In this document: positions 44,383 to 56,879 of the stretch, piece by piece
Layout: each line of letters opens with the position of its first letter
How positions within the stretch are numbered: the stretch's first letter is position 1
Source of the DNA: Pleurodeles waltl
Lineage: Eukaryota; Chordata; Amphibia; Caudata; Salamandridae
Direction of reading: 5' to 3'
Length of the DNA: 64,000 bases
Assembly: GCF_031143425.1 (NCBI RefSeq)
Contig: NC_090439.1
Span: 644,181,465 to 644,245,464, forward strand
Made by a program: the position numbers and the translations under genes
The notes under the pieces: generated by a model
The model's input: the letters and a program-made list of their open reading frames with translations, nothing else
What the model was told of the DNA's origin: nothing
The model's database searches: none

Positions 44383-45597
44383 CTCAAGGTTTCGTGCTAG
44401 GCTACTTTCATCCCCTTTGAAGCAAGGTCAGCTTCTGCAGGTGCAGACAATAAAAGACTCTGATCCAGAATTAATTGGCAAACTTTGTTGCAACTTGTGT
44501 TCCAAGGCTCCAAGGACACCATATGCATAAATGAGTACTAAGAGAAAGACACTATTCATTGGTCAAAAGGAAGCCAACCTATGAACCCTCCAATGGAAGA
44601 CCCTGAAGAATTTGGAACGTTTCTTACTTAAACCCACCGGACAAAGAGAAGTCAGCCATTTTCTTCGATGCCATTTTGAAGCCTGAATCAAGACGTCATT
44701 TTAAATGACACTTTGATGCCTTTTCTCTGTCGCAGAGAAAGAGACTTTAAAGAATTCTCACCCTTGAGACTTTAACTTTAATTTTGCCCCGTCTTGCCCA
44801 TGCAGTAACTCTTGCCCCATTCTCCTTGCTGCCGCAAGGAAAACTTGCCTTTAATTTTGCCCCTTTGAAATCTGCCCCATGCTGATCGAACCGATACCTG
44901 AAGGACGAAGACTTACCTTGAATGCTGATTGTTTCTGGTAATTATGAAAGGATAATTGTATTATGCATTGTGTTTTCCTTCTTAGGTACCAACTGCTTAT
45001 TTTGACAGGGCCCAAGCTAGAGGTTTTCTAAATTTGTGTTGACTAAATTTGTTTGCATGAAGTCCCACATGCCAATGCTAATTAGAGGTTAGTTGAGGTA
45101 TTCACTTGATGCACTATGCTAAATTGAAATCTTGTTATGCTGACCGATGTATGAAATTAGTCAAATTCAGTTGCTTATATTAGTGATTTGCATTGCTATA
45201 ACCGAGTGCATTATAATCCAGATATTGTGTGGATTGCGTTTCTTCCGTCGCTATGGACAGCTAGTAATGTTCGTATACATATATCATTTGATTTTGAGAC
45301 TTATGTATATTGTGTTAGCTTTGTTAATATAGGGAAATAAACTCATTAACTTTTAATAAACTGGTGTGGTTAATCATGACTGAAAGGTCATGTTGTGTCA
45401 AATACTGATTGTTATTGGTTCCTAATGTGTTGTTTGATCTATTAGTTGAGTATTGGGTATTGATTAAAACGGTTATTGATTATTGATTTGAATGATCCAA
45501 CTATTCTAGGATGAGGAGAACCCAACTCGGTTAAAAGGTTCACCAACCTCCAGCGTGTCCAAGTACAAGTAATTTATAAAGACTGGACGCGCTATCA

Positions 45598-46224
45598 CCC
45601 TCCGACACACGCACACTCACATCTCATGAATACATTCAAAGTGGAGATGCTCCTTCACACACTACCGAAAAATGGGAAACATCAGAACATCCGACCCAAA
45701 AGAACAAAACGAGATGTAGAATTACTGTGGAAGAGAAGGAACAAAACACAGTACCACAAATAAGCCGCCACAAAAATGCAAGGTCAAAAGCAGAATGAAC
45801 TGGGTATATGCCTGCCAATGACTGCCTATAGAGCCACGCATCATAAGCACTTATCTCACTAAAGTTGCAACAGAACAGTTCTTATGATAATACTTAACAA
45901 ATACAAAAAATAATTTGTATTGTATTGTACAGCAACATTTATATAGTGCTTACTACCCGTATGTGGAGTGCTGAAATTCTTGCCTACATGGGAAGCACAG
46001 TGGCGGCCGGCAATTTTAGGAGGGAGAGGGGCAGGCGGGAAGCACACTCACACGTATTTATTCACGCACGCACATCCATTCACAACACTCATCAACATTC
46101 AAACCTACACGCATGCACCAAACATTAATTAGAAGAAAAAAAACACACACACCTACCTTCAGCTCGAAGGTCCCAGTAGGGTTAGGACTGCTGCCTTCCC
46201 TCACCGGCTTGCCTTTGTTACAGC
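45598..46224. other. Non-coding stretch with a possible old repeat
   Basis: CCCT (45598-45601) is the right retroviral target duplication. No gene is recognised. The segment near 45920-46010 (CAACATTTATATAGTGCTTA context) looks like a dispersed repeat, but I cannot assign its class. Confidence 0.45.
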
Positions 46225-47628
46225 TGATATGCTAATATGAGAATATTCTAATGATCTCCGTATACTAACTAATGAGAAAATTAGTCATTTGATTATCAGT
46301 AATTGACAATAACGTGTAATGTGCAAAATGTGCCCACAGGGAGTGGTCCCCATCTGTGTTAACAATACTAAATAATGTGAAAGTTTAATATTTTAGATTA
46401 ATATATTATAATGAATGATATAAACTTCTGTTATGATGCTTCATATTCTTAACTTAGCCAACTAGAGGCCTGGTCGGCGCTGGGTCTTGTTGCTTAAACG
46501 TGGAGACGCGATGAGCTGCCAAAGACTGGGACAGGAGAAAAGAACCTTGAACTGTACAGAGTTCAAACTGAGCTTTGCTAGAAAAATCTGCAAACTCACC
46601 AGCGGACAGGAGACGATCAGAACAAATTGATACATTTATGTGTAGAGTAGGCTAAATATACTTTCCCAAGACTTGAACAATGGAGCTACTGACTAAGAGC
46701 TGGGGGCAACAAATTTGTTACCTGAAGAGCCGGATGATGTTCTCATCGACAGAAGGACCAATCATGGTAATGGAACTTGACTCTCAAAATAACGTAGACA
46801 AGTGTAAACAAAAACTATAGGTTAGAGTCATAACCCCTGATAAGGTTCACCAATTGGCAAATTCTGGGACGGACTGAGAGACCCTAATAACAAGTCATGA
46901 CATGAGAGGAGAAATCAGAATGGAGAGGCGAAAGTTGATGATGTCATGAGACGCTGTCCGATGTGCTGAAAATTGGGCTTGCTCTTTGTGAGCCCGGGTC
47001 TAGCTGATGACTGGTGACCTGGAGACAAAGACTGACTCATTGCTGATCTATCCTGGATAGGTAGCTATAACTCAACTGACTAATGTGTGCTTTTTCTTCT
47101 AGGTACCAACTGCGCTGTTTAAAAAAATGTTTTTCTCTTTTAGTTAGATTTTTCCAAATTATTGGACTAAATTGTTTTTGAATGAAGACCTGCATGCTGC
47201 TGCTAATCTGAGATAGGTAAGCTGACAAGGGGAACTAATGGTGACGCTGACTTGGACTGACGGACTCACATTGCTGAATTATTCAATGCTTATGAATTGC
47301 TATGCTTAGATTAATGTTGTTTGCATATTAATAAAATCTGGATAATTCAATGCTTATGTTGCTAATAAAGTTTGGTAATCATGGATTCGTTGAATAAAGG
47401 TTTTGATTAGAATTGTAATTAATAGGGAATAAAACGATCTAATCTTCTGATGAGTGATGGTATTTTCCTATTAGACTAGTCTTTGGTATTATGTTTTGAC
47501 TAAAATTATTATTGTGGATGTTTCTTACTCACAACACTTGACTAGGTTACCCTATGTGATCCAAAAGATTCATTGACCTATACGCGTCCCCGTCTAAGTA
47601 TACGTACTAAGGACAAGGTGCGCTAACA
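46225..47628 (+). repeat. Probable diverged solo LTR related to the retrovirus
   Basis: It begins TGATATGC and ends GCTAACA. It shares ordered, diverged blocks with the intact LTRs: an AGAGGCCTGGTCG-like block near 46466, TCTAGGTACCAACTGC near 47098, and the end block near 47570-47628. No matching 4-bp target duplication was found, so the borders are tentative. No coding region is seen. Confidence 0.55.
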
Positions 47629-49047
47629 CTGTAGGTCAGCCAATGAGGCAAGGCAGTAGTCTCAGCTTCGTCATAGAGTTGGGATAGGGGTCAGTGAGAC
47701 TGCAGATCCCACCCCACTCAGTGACGAGGTGTCACTGATTGACACTCATCCTGGGCGCTTCAGGCTTTAAACCTAAAGCGCCCAGGTCGAAGTCAATGGG
47801 TGATGCTTCCCCTCGTCACCAAGGGAGATGGCCTCAAGGCACCTTTGATGAGGAGAGGAGGTCACGTCCATAGGAGCTGTAACCTCCTCAGCCCAGCAAA
47901 GTTCAGCTCAGGCAGCCAGGAATCTGCGCAAATCTCACATGTCTCACTCCTGGCTGCCTAAGCTGAACATGAAGAGTGTCTGTCAGGCTGACCTTTGCTC
48001 AGCCTGACCAATACTCTTCATGAGGGGCAAAAGGTAGGGAGAGCGTGGTCCCTCTGCCCTAAAAGACGGGCCGTGCCTGCGGTAGCATGCTACGCTATGT
48101 AGGGTGTGTGTTTAGAAGGGAGATGTCTTTGTTTTGATCCTATGTGGGAAACATTTCCATGTCATGCGTGATGACACTGATCTGAGGTTTTCGTGTTATG
48201 GAATGCAGTGATGGATGAAAAGGTCACAAACAGGTCTCTTGAAAGTGGCAGTTTAAAAGGTCAGAACACTAGTCTGGTAAAGGGTAATAGGACAGTGCTC
48301 TTCATACTGTCAGGATTAAAAGGCCAGGCTGCCCCAAATAGTGGCCTTTAATGTGGCAGGCCACTTTAGACTGGCCCCATTAAAGGGATTCAGCACCCAG
48401 GCATGCTAGGATTAAAGGGACTGAGAGGGCTAAACATGCATGATATCCAGAATGGCAGGGATCAGGAGTTGGTAATTTCAGGCTGGCCTGAATAAAGGGT
48501 TTAGCACTTGAGAGTTGCAGGATTAAAAAGGTGGGACAACCCACAAGACAGGGTTGTGAGGACAGGGCATTGCAGATTGGCAGAAAAGAAGCTGATTCCG
48601 ATTGTCAGGGTTAAAATGGAAAGGACCCTTCAAACTGATTCAATAAAGAGGAGGGCATTGCAGGACTAAGGGAACATGCCAGCCCAGACAGGCACCATCC
48701 GAAGTAAGAGCCCTGTTCTCAGATAACAAGAATAAATGACGGTGAGCTCTACAGTGATTCCATTGGATGCAGTTCGGTATCTGTATGCCACTGGTCCTTA
48801 ATCTGTGGTCTGCAGCCCCCTGAGGGTCCTTGATGCCTACTCAGGGGTTCTGCAACTGCTTAGAAAATTAAATATTATTAACAGATGAATAAAGTATATA
48901 CAGATAAACAAGCAAAATATAAAATTGAGCATTTTAAAATGTTCTGAAAGTGTGGGGAAATTTGAAAGTAGAGGCCAAAAATTAAGTTGGCAAATTGTGG
49001 GCGCAGTGCAATTCATCAAACAGAATTTAGTTTAGACAACGTTTGGC
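47629..49047. other. Non-coding stretch, hairpin-rich on the left
   Basis: No gene is recognised. The first part holds three hairpins, entered separately. From about 48300 to 48700 there is a loose, irregular recurrence of AGGATTAAA-type words, probably a decayed tandem repeat. Confidence 0.5.
47721..48022. repeat. Cluster of three strong DNA hairpins
   Basis: Hairpin 1 (47721-47819) has nested arms GTGACGAGG/CCTCGTCAC, GATTGAC/GTCAAT and CCTGGGCGCTT/AAGCGCCCAGG. Hairpin 2 (47901-47968) has 21-bp arms with one mismatch (GTTCAGCT...GCAGCCAGGA). Hairpin 3 (47968-48022) has arms CATGAAGAGT/ACTCTTCATG and GTCAGGCTGA/TCAGCCTGAC. It may be a foldback-type element or a non-coding RNA gene; neither is proved. 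Confidence 0.75.
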
Positions 49048-50937
49048 CTCAATTAAATTTAGAAAAACTCTACCCTTCCCATTAACAGTAAATGCATGAT
49101 ATTTAATATTTGATTTTAAATCAAATAAATGTCAGAGTGAACCACAAAAAGTCACTAAATTAACCTTTGCTTAACCCTATGGTAGCTTGACACAAAAGCA
49201 GTGAGGCTTAACTTTGAGGCAATGTGTAAAGTATGTATGCAGCACTTAAACAGAAATAAAGCGAAAAAACAACACAGGAAAAATCCCACACTAATTTAGA
49301 AATGAGTACATTTTAATTTATTTTTTACGCCAGCACAACAAAAATCCAGTCAGTACAACTGGAGTTAGGATTTTTTAAATCTTAAAGTGCAAAATGGTGC
49401 CAAAAAGATCAAAGTGCCAACCGTAGAAATCTAGTCACTCGAGACCGGGTCAAAGTCATAAGTTACGATTGACAGTATTGAAGTTTGGATACATAAACTG
49501 GACTTGACCGATTCTCTGCATACCTTTGGACTTAGAAGACATTCTAAAGAGAAATGTCTGAGAAGGTAGAATTCAGTGGAGTAAGACAGCTAACAGTGTT
49601 TGAAGAGAAAGCATCATCATCGGGGAGCTGCTGGACAACAGTGTGGTGAAGATTTTCTCTTTTAAACTTCATCTATTTTATGGAAGTCAAAAATCTCCAG
49701 CTGGAAGAAGCTACAAGTTGTAGCCGATGAGTACCTCATGATGCTGGATACCCTTCAAGAGAGAAGCTGCTGAACATGATTTACTGCTGTCAAGAAGAAC
49801 ATAGCAAGAGGTACCAGGAATTCAGGCCGACCAGCTATGCACCTTTGGTGGATCAGCAGCAAAGTAGGACCTGGTCTTCTCTCAGTTTTTAGAGCAATTT
49901 TTTGACATACAAATTTCTAAGTCCCAAGTTTTGGGTTTGAGTTAACTGTGCACATTTAGCACCACTCCCAAGAGTCCAGGGCTGGAGGGGCACCTCGTAG
50001 AGGGTCAGGTCTAACTCAGTCTGGTCAAGGTGCGGGTACAAGATGGTTGGAGCTTTTTCTGTCCCTGAGGATCTGATCAGGAGTCCAGCAAACTACCCTT
50101 GGAGTTACTCTGGAAGTCTTGAGTTCAAGGAGGAAAGCAGGTCTCAAGCAGCAGGGCAGCCCTCAGAGGGCACAGGCCAGGCTTCTGGCAGTGGAGCACT
50201 CTTGTTGGTGCAGCAGGGCGGTCCTCTGAAGTACCCAGCAGGCCACAGGCAGCAGAGCAGTCCTTTGAGAGTCTTTCCGCAGTTCCAGAAGTGAACTGAA
50301 ATATGGGGCTCAGAGCCCTAATTTTTTATCTGATGCCAGCTTTGAAGCTGAAAAAACTTTTGTAGTTTCCCCCCACAGAAGTGTCTTGAGTTTCCTGCCT
50401 CGCTGCCCTGGTCCTAGTGTGTCTGCAGTCACAATAGGCTGGTGTGAAGTTCCTTGTATGTGACATGAGCTGTGCCTTTGAATTGCACGTAGGGCTGTGC
50501 ACAGTTCCACCCCCCCACAAAGCTGACACAAGGGTTAACTGCCAACTACACCTAGTCATTGTAGTAAAGAAATTAAGACAATTCCATGCAGTTGTATAAT
50601 TCATGTTTATCCGGTATACAGAGGAAGAGCTAGGTGACTGATTTGCTCCACACGAAGTCTGCCCTAACTGTCACCTTGCAGTTCCATAATGGGACCCTCT
50701 TATGTCACAGGTTATGGCACAGACCTCACAAGGCTATTTGGACCATAACAACACCACACACCTTCCCCTTTTACAATGCTAACTATAAAAAAATTATTTT
50801 AAAACTTGCAAGTCTTAAATATGAAAATTAAAAAATACATACAACTCTACATGTAAATAGGTAATATACAGTAATGTATTTCATTGAAAACTTTAAGCAT
50901 GCAGAAAAGTGATATATAATACTGCATTTAACACTAT
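49048..50937. repeat. Interspersed repeat X, uninterrupted copy
   Basis: This matches 1-368 joined to 9530-10274 and continues to Harbinger D at 50938. The empty target of Harbinger A is at 49405-49420. Short ORFs show no domain. It could be the LTR or internal part of an unrecognised retroelement, or a long non-coding repeat. Confidence 0.8.
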
Positions 50938-51371
50938 GGCGCTCATTATGACATTGGTGGTAAATCCTGCTTACCGCCACGGTGACGGTCGCCAATCGAA
51001 TACTGCCGCGGTGGCGAATATCCGTTCCCCATATTATGACACACACACACCAGTCCGACAGAATACAGCCACATACACAAATTCACCAGCTCAAATGTCA
51101 GTGCTAAAGTGGTGGTACCAACACCCATACCCTTACGCCAACAAAACAACGCCCACCACATTATGACCCACAAATCACCATGGTGGACATTCAATGGCGG
51201 TACACCATTGGCGGTACATACCGCTGTGCTCAGAATGGACACCCACATACAAAACAACACTACATTGGCCCAATACTAAAAAGACACACCTTGATCTTGA
51301 TACTCATACACACACCCACCCACAGCACCATAAAACACACACCCGCATTACCCACAACCCATCAACACCCC

Positions 51372-51629
51372 CTTGATTTCCATAGCATGGGTGTTTGCAG
51401 ACATAACCAACATCATGAGGGAAGCAACAGCACAGCAGCGGCCCCTACTACTAGCCAGTCCATTGACCAGCCATCCACTTCTGCTGCAGCTAGTGGGCAG
51501 GAGACCCAGCCACAGGACCCACAGACCACCAGCACCCCTTCCCCTGCAGAAGGTGAACTACCCCGCAAACGTTCCCTGCAACCCAGACAGAAGCCAGAGA
51601 CACTTGCCAAGACCACCACCAGGAAATGA
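51372..51629 (+). pseudogene. Myb1 C-terminal remnant, copy D
   Basis: Only the tail of Myb1 remains. SAAASGQETQ and GELPRKRSLQ match copy A residues SAGASGQEAPP and GEPPRKRTLK, with a stop at 51627-51629. The leader at 51240-51370 is joined to it by a deletion that removed the Myb domain, the intron and most of exon 2. AATAAA follows near 51818. Confidence 0.75.
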
Positions 51630-52144
51630 GACTCTAATGATTGTCCCCCTTATGTCCCACACAGCCACCTTGTCCACTTTGAACTGCCTTTGCTCCCCTT
51701 CCTATTGCCCCTTGGACACTGGAACTGTGCTACAAACAGACTGGAACAATACCCCAGACTTTCCTCTATCATCACCCCATTCCATTGCGCTTTTCCTTCA
51801 ATTTCATAGCACTTTCAATAAACACCCTTGAACAGAACTTGACTATTAGTATTTTATGTGTTGAAAATGTGCATTTATGGAAACAGTCACATCTAGTGCA
51901 AATGATCTGAACACTGTGAGAGCATAGAAATAATGACCTGTAGCTGTCTGTACTCATCACATCAGTACACAGTTGTTATCTCACCAACATCTGTAAAATG
52001 ACAAGCCATAGGTGACAGTAAGTTGAAATGCAATGGAAGTTAATGCCATCATGCTACAGCCACACAGAAAACATCAATAGTCACAGGAATTATCAGTTGC
52101 ACGGTCTCACCTGTGTTTCATTGGAAGTATTGACGTATAACTGA

Positions 52145-53251
52145 TGTTCGGTTCTCCTATTTCTCATCCTCTGCCTCCTCATCCTCACTGTCCTCAGGTT
52201 CCACTGCTGCCACAGGGGCATCTCCGGTCTCCTCCTCCTGCAGAAAAGGTACATGCCGTCTAAGGGCCAGGTTGTGCAACATGCAGCATGCCACTACTTT
52301 CTGGCGGATTTTCCCGGGTGAGTAGCACAGGGATCCACCTGTCAGAAGGAGTTACCTGAACCTGGCCTTCAGGAGCCCGAAGGTCCTCTCGATGATCCTT
52401 CTGGTTCGCCCATGTGCCTCAATATAATGTTCCTCAGCCCCTGTCCTGGCATTCCTCACAGGGATGAGCAGCCATGATAGGTTTGGGTAGCCAGAGTCAC
52501 CTGCAAGTATTGAGGGACAACATTTAGCCTCATACAATGCTATGGGGATGGCACCTGAAGGCATACACTAACGCACAGTGGGTGGGGACCCTGGCTCACA
52601 TATTAGCCACACCCTGTGCCTCTGTAGTTAGGCCACCACATTTGGGATGCTGCTATTCCTCAGAACAAAGGCGTCATACACCGACCCAGGATAGTTAGCA
52701 TTGACGTGGGAGATGTACTGTTCCACCAGGCCCACCATTTGCACATTCAGTGAGTGGAAACTCTTCTGATTCCTGAACACCTGTTCATTCTGGCGTGGGG
52801 GGACTAACGCAATATGTGTCCCATCAATCGTCCCAACAATATTGGGTATATGTCCCATTACATAGAATCCGGACTTCACAGTGGCCCGATCTTCCACCTC
52901 GGGGAAAGCTATGTAACTGCACATGTGTTTCACCAGGGCAGACAAAAATCGTGCCAGCACGATTGAGAACATTGGCTGTGACATTCCAACTGCCAGGCCC
53001 ACTGTCACTTGGAGAGAACCAGTTGCCAGGAAATGGAGCACTGATAGCACTTGCACAAGAGGGGAGATCCCAGTCGGATGACGGATAGCAGATATCAGGT
53101 CAGGCTCCAATTGGGCACACAGCTCTGTGATTGCGGCCCTGTCCAGTCTATAGGTGAGTATAATGTGCCTGTCCTCCAGTGTAGCCAAGTCCACAAGGGG
53201 TCTGCACACAGGGGGTTGTCTCCTCCTCCTATTCATCCGCAGCAGTAGGTA
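52145..53251 (-). pseudogene. Transposase remnant, copy D
   Basis: The main part is about 52600-53251, starting after a CCCTTAG acceptor. It includes the first Asp (GTIDGTHIAL) and ends in a stop within NSSIPNVVA. The C-terminal exon (about 52145-52503) follows the same roughly 99-bp intron as in copy B. It has the second Asp (AGDSGYPN) and the Glu (RIIERTFGLL), and a stop after KARFR. The domain is therefore broken at least twice. Confidence 0.8.
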
Positions 53252-53703
53252 TCTAAGGGACACAAGAGTGAGTAGGCCGTCACAATTTGAACAATGGAAC
53301 CACAACCTCAGTGTACATAGTGCATTTATGTGATGGGACAGTGGGAATGACGAGGTATGTGCTAATCTAGGCTGTGACAAAGTTAAGGTTGATATGACCG
53401 TTGTCTGCCACCATGAAATGGCGACCCCCTGTCCTGTATGTAGGGACAGGTGGAAGTGAGGTAACTCCGCCGACATTGGGCGTTGTGGCAGAAGGCGGTC
53501 TTGCACTGCTGTGCAATTCCTCATTGGATAATATGGGGCTCTATGGAAACAAATGGCCAATGGGGATCAGCACCAGGGGTGATGGTGTACACCGCTGCGG
53601 ACGTGACCGCCATTTTCTATCTCATTCCTCACTTGTTTACTGAACTTCAACAGGAGAACACCTACACTGTGTGTGCTGCTTTGACTTGTGTCTGGAACCT
53701 ACC

Positions 53704-55803
53704 ATGGCGCGTGTGATCAGGGAAAGGGCCTCTGCCTTCACTTTGGAGGAGTTGAAGCGATTGATGGATGGGGTCCTACCCCAGTACGGACTGCTGTATG
53801 GGCCTGCAGACCAACAGGTGAGTACACCTTGGGCACGATGCATGTGGGAAGGATGCATGGAGATGTGTGTGCAAGCATCGTGTCATCGGGGGATGTAATG
53901 TGGTGGTGTACATGGTGTGCGCTGGCCGATGTGGTGACGGAAACGGGATTGGTGGGCCTTATGTGTGACAGTCTGGATTGTATGTGTAATGGTGTCCTCC
54001 AGTCTGTATTACCTCTGCAGATCAGCGCCCATCAAAAGAAGGTATTATGGCGTGCCATCGCCAAGGATGAGCAGACACTGGGGTTCTCTTGCAGGCGGAG
54101 CACCCACTGTAGGAAACGGTGGGAGGACCTGAGATGCTGGGCACAGAAGACCGCAGAGGCCCAGCTGGGATGGCCTCCCAACGAGGAAGGGGTGCCCATT
54201 GGAACCTGACCCCACTGATGGCCTGCATACTGGCGGTGGCCGAACCAGAGCCGGATGGGTGCTTGAGGGCATCACAGCAGCCACAAGGGGGGTGAGTACA
54301 GTGGGCATTACTACAATAATTGGCAGGTGACATGGGATCCAGGTAGTGGGTGCCCCTTAATGCCAGGCCAGACATTGCAGTGTGATCCAGCTCCAGGGTA
54401 ATGGGGGTATGGCAAATGCAGGTAACATAGCTTGTTAGGATTCCATGTTAGTCATTGCTTTGTGGGTACCAGGAGTGGTGCAGTTGGCGGTGTGTGGCCC
54501 TCATCTTGCCGTGGCATCTAGCCAAATCACTGGCAGTGCAATGCATAGTGTTCAATCCTTATACCTGTGTGTGACGGTGCTGTGAATGCCAGCTGTGGTG
54601 TTGGTGCAGTAATTGACCTAGTGTTTCCTTTCTCTCTCTCCCCCCCTTTTTTCTTCAGTCACCCTGTCCATGTGTGAATGAGCAAGATCTGGCAGAGGAG
54701 CAGGGGCACCAGTGACAGAGGGAGCTGCATCTCACAGGACCCTGGAGGCAGAGTCCACCGACGGAGAGGGAACCAGTTGGATGGAGGGAGAGGAGAGCAC
54801 CACGGCGGGGACAGGCCACTACACAGACTAAGATACCTCCTCTGATGGAAGCTCCCTGGTGGCCACCCCAGCTGCAGGTACAGCCACCACCCCCTGTACC
54901 AGCACCGCCCTCCCAGTAGCCCCTCAGCAAGTTGCCCGTGCCCGCTCACCCAGGAGGGTGGGCATTTCCTTCACCCCAGGCACCTCAGGCCCTGCCCCTA
55001 GTGAACCCTGCTGTGAGGAGGCCATTGACCTTCTGTGATCCATCTCTGTAAGGCAGTCAACCATTGTGAATGCCATCCAGGGGTTGGCATCCCAGAAGCA
55101 GCAATGCAATGCATTCCTGGAGGGTATCCACGGTGGATTGGCGCCACAACAGAGATCAATTCAGGCTCTGGCCTCCTCTCTGATGGCAGCCATTGTCTCT
55201 GTTCCTACCGTTCTCCTCTAACTACAGCTTCCCAGTTCCAGTCTCCTCACCCCCAACCCATCCCATGCACACATACAGACGAGCATGCACACAAGACAAC
55301 ACACAATAGTGGCACAGTCAAACACAGGCACCACACTTCATCCCACAAGCACTCACGCAAACACCAGACAGTTGCAGACACAACCACATCCACTGCCTCA
55401 CTGCCTCTCCCTCCTCCTCCTCCTTCACCTCCCACACACTCACGTCCACAATCACACCTGCATGCACTGCATCAACATCCAACACCAGCATCACCACACC
55501 AAGCATCACACACACCTCACTAGCAGACACCTCCAGAACATTCATGCACGCGTACCCTGTGTCCTCTCCCACCCTGTCTGTCCCCCCCTCCTAAAGGACA
55601 CAAGCACTCACACACCCAACAGCCATCCACCTCACATCAGTACACTGCCCATGCACCTGCACCCAAGTCCAGCAGACATCCACCTCCAACAACCACTCCT
55701 TCAACCTCCACTCCCATCCCTCCTCCCTCATCCTGCTCCACCATCCCTAAGAAGCTTTTCCTTGCCCAACTTGACCTCTTCCCTCCCCCTCCGTCCTACC
55801 CTT
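53704..55803 (+). pseudogene. Myb2 remnant, copy D
   Basis: Exon 1 is 53704-53817 (114 bp, as in A and C) and exon 2 is 54021-54291 (271 bp). The same one-base deletion as in copy B after AQLG disrupts the frame. The Myb core is readable (LWRAIAKDEQTLG, CRKRWEDLRCW). Exon 3 from about 54683 is decayed, but its Ser/Thr/Pro tail and the ending LPSLLP/FPPPPSYP region can still be aligned with copy A. Confidence 0.75.
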
Positions 55804-55815
55804 AAGAGCAGGGTC

Positions 55816-56051
55816 CCAATGACCCAGCCCAGCACCGCAGCCAAACAGTCCACGCGGACAGTGGTGGCACTACCTAGTCGTGGTGGCAAGTCACTGAGGG
55901 ATCCCACTCCACCAACCAGGAAGGTTAAGGATCCCACACCTCCTGCCATGAAGGGGAAGGAGCCCGCACCTCCTGCCATGAAGGAGAAAAAGCCCTTGAC
56001 TCCTGACAGGAAGGCTAAGGAGCCTGCACATCCTACCATGAAGGGGAAGAA
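55816..56051 (+). other. Basic Pro-rich repeat ORF, first part (copy D)
   Basis: The frame encodes repeats of the type PPAMKGKEPA, PPAMKEKKPL and PTMKGK. The Gypsy insertion stops it at 56051, and it resumes in the same frame at 63013 after one target duplication is removed. Such histone H1-like Lys/Pro/Ala repeats could bind nucleic acid. It parallels the basic ORFs of copies A and C. Confidence 0.5.
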
Positions 56052-56812
56052 TGTCACAACTCACGTGCTGCTTTAAACTGGAGTCCGCAGAATGAGTGGC
56101 GTGGATCTTGTTCTTGAATGTTCGGCCTTGGCCCTGGTAGGGGCGACTGTTTCTGGTAGCCACGGTGCTGCAGGCAATGGGTACGCCAAGAGCAGGCCGT
56201 GTCCCTCAGAAGTAGTGCCAGAGGGAAAAAAAAACCTGAAAAGGGGAAAAAACCTCCAAAAAGATAGGTTCCTGCAACAGGAACAAAATGAACAGGTAAC
56301 AGCAGGAGCAAAATACAGGAAAATACACTGGAACCAATGAGAACCAGCACAGGAATACAAGGAAGTAGGAGCGAAGACACCATCCAAACAGAAAGTGTTG
56401 CAGTGCAAGGAGAGAAAGAATCACAGTCCTTAAATACCAACATACAGGAAGCGACAAACAGGAAGTACAAGGACACCGTCTTAGATAGGGAAAAACACAT
56501 AGAACAGAATGGACTAGGAGCCCTAGAGAGTAAAGAACAAGGAATTCTGGGAAGAGAATGGTAATATGGGAAAGGGAGAAAAACATAAAGGAAGGCACAA
56601 CCAGATGACAAGAAAAAGAAGAAGAAGAAAAGAACAGGTGAGTGGGGAGTCAGACCTGCCTGTGAGCGTGGTGCGCTAAAGAAGAACGAGGCCCTATGCC
56701 CAATTTGGGTCCTCGGAAGGTGCAGGGCAGGCTGGGGATGCGCCGCGTCTTGGGACCGCGTGCCGCGGCCCGAGCCGAATGTTCGGCTCGCGCCACACGC
56801 AGCGGCATGACA
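56052..56812 (-). repeat. 3' LTR of the chromovirus
   Basis: This 761-bp LTR has ends TGTCACAAC / CATGACA. A G-run (CGGGGGGGAG on the minus strand, next to 56813-56830) fits a polypurine tract. Confidence 0.92.
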
Positions 56813-56879
56813 GTAGGCTCCCCCCCGAAGGTCCAGGTTTGTGCGGAACAAGAGGTGAAAATGGTGAATCAGAAGAGGT

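Larger units (their letters stand above)
15171..45597 (+). mobile_element. Endogenous retrovirus, class I-like, with three nested insertions
   Basis: The provirus has LTRs at 15171-16733 and 38282-45597 (the latter interrupted), both beginning TGATGAAG and ending GCTATCA. The 4-bp target duplication is CCCT (15167-15170 and 45598-45601). Removing the nested elements leaves about 13.6 kb: leader, gag, protease, RT, RNase H, integrase, env. The 4-bp duplication, single CCHC knuckle, YIDD motif, GPF motif in the integrase C-terminus and gamma-type Env transmembrane layout place it with gamma/epsilon-like retroviruses. It is defective: in-frame stops in gag, a frameshift in integrase, and stops and frameshifts in env. 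Confidence 0.92.
38282..45597 (+). repeat. 3' LTR of the endogenous retrovirus, split by an L1
   Basis: The LTR parts are 38282-38650 and 44383-45597. A purine-rich tract (AGAGGAGGGA) lies just before its start and fits a polypurine tract. The LTR ends GCTATCA, followed by CCCT. Confidence 0.93.

Noticed and set aside
15171..45597. Foamy-virus or lentivirus affiliation of the provirus
   Set aside because: A single CCHC knuckle, 4-bp duplication, absence of accessory genes downstream of env and the GPF integrase end fit gamma/epsilon-like viruses better.
46225..47628. Intact second provirus
   Set aside because: Only LTR-like blocks are present, with no gag, pol or env near it. The solo LTR reading is already tentative.
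48782..48880. Possible hAT-like end (CTTAATCTGTGGTCTGCAGCC context)
   Set aside because: Only a vague resemblance was seen. No inverted partner and no 8-bp target duplication were found.
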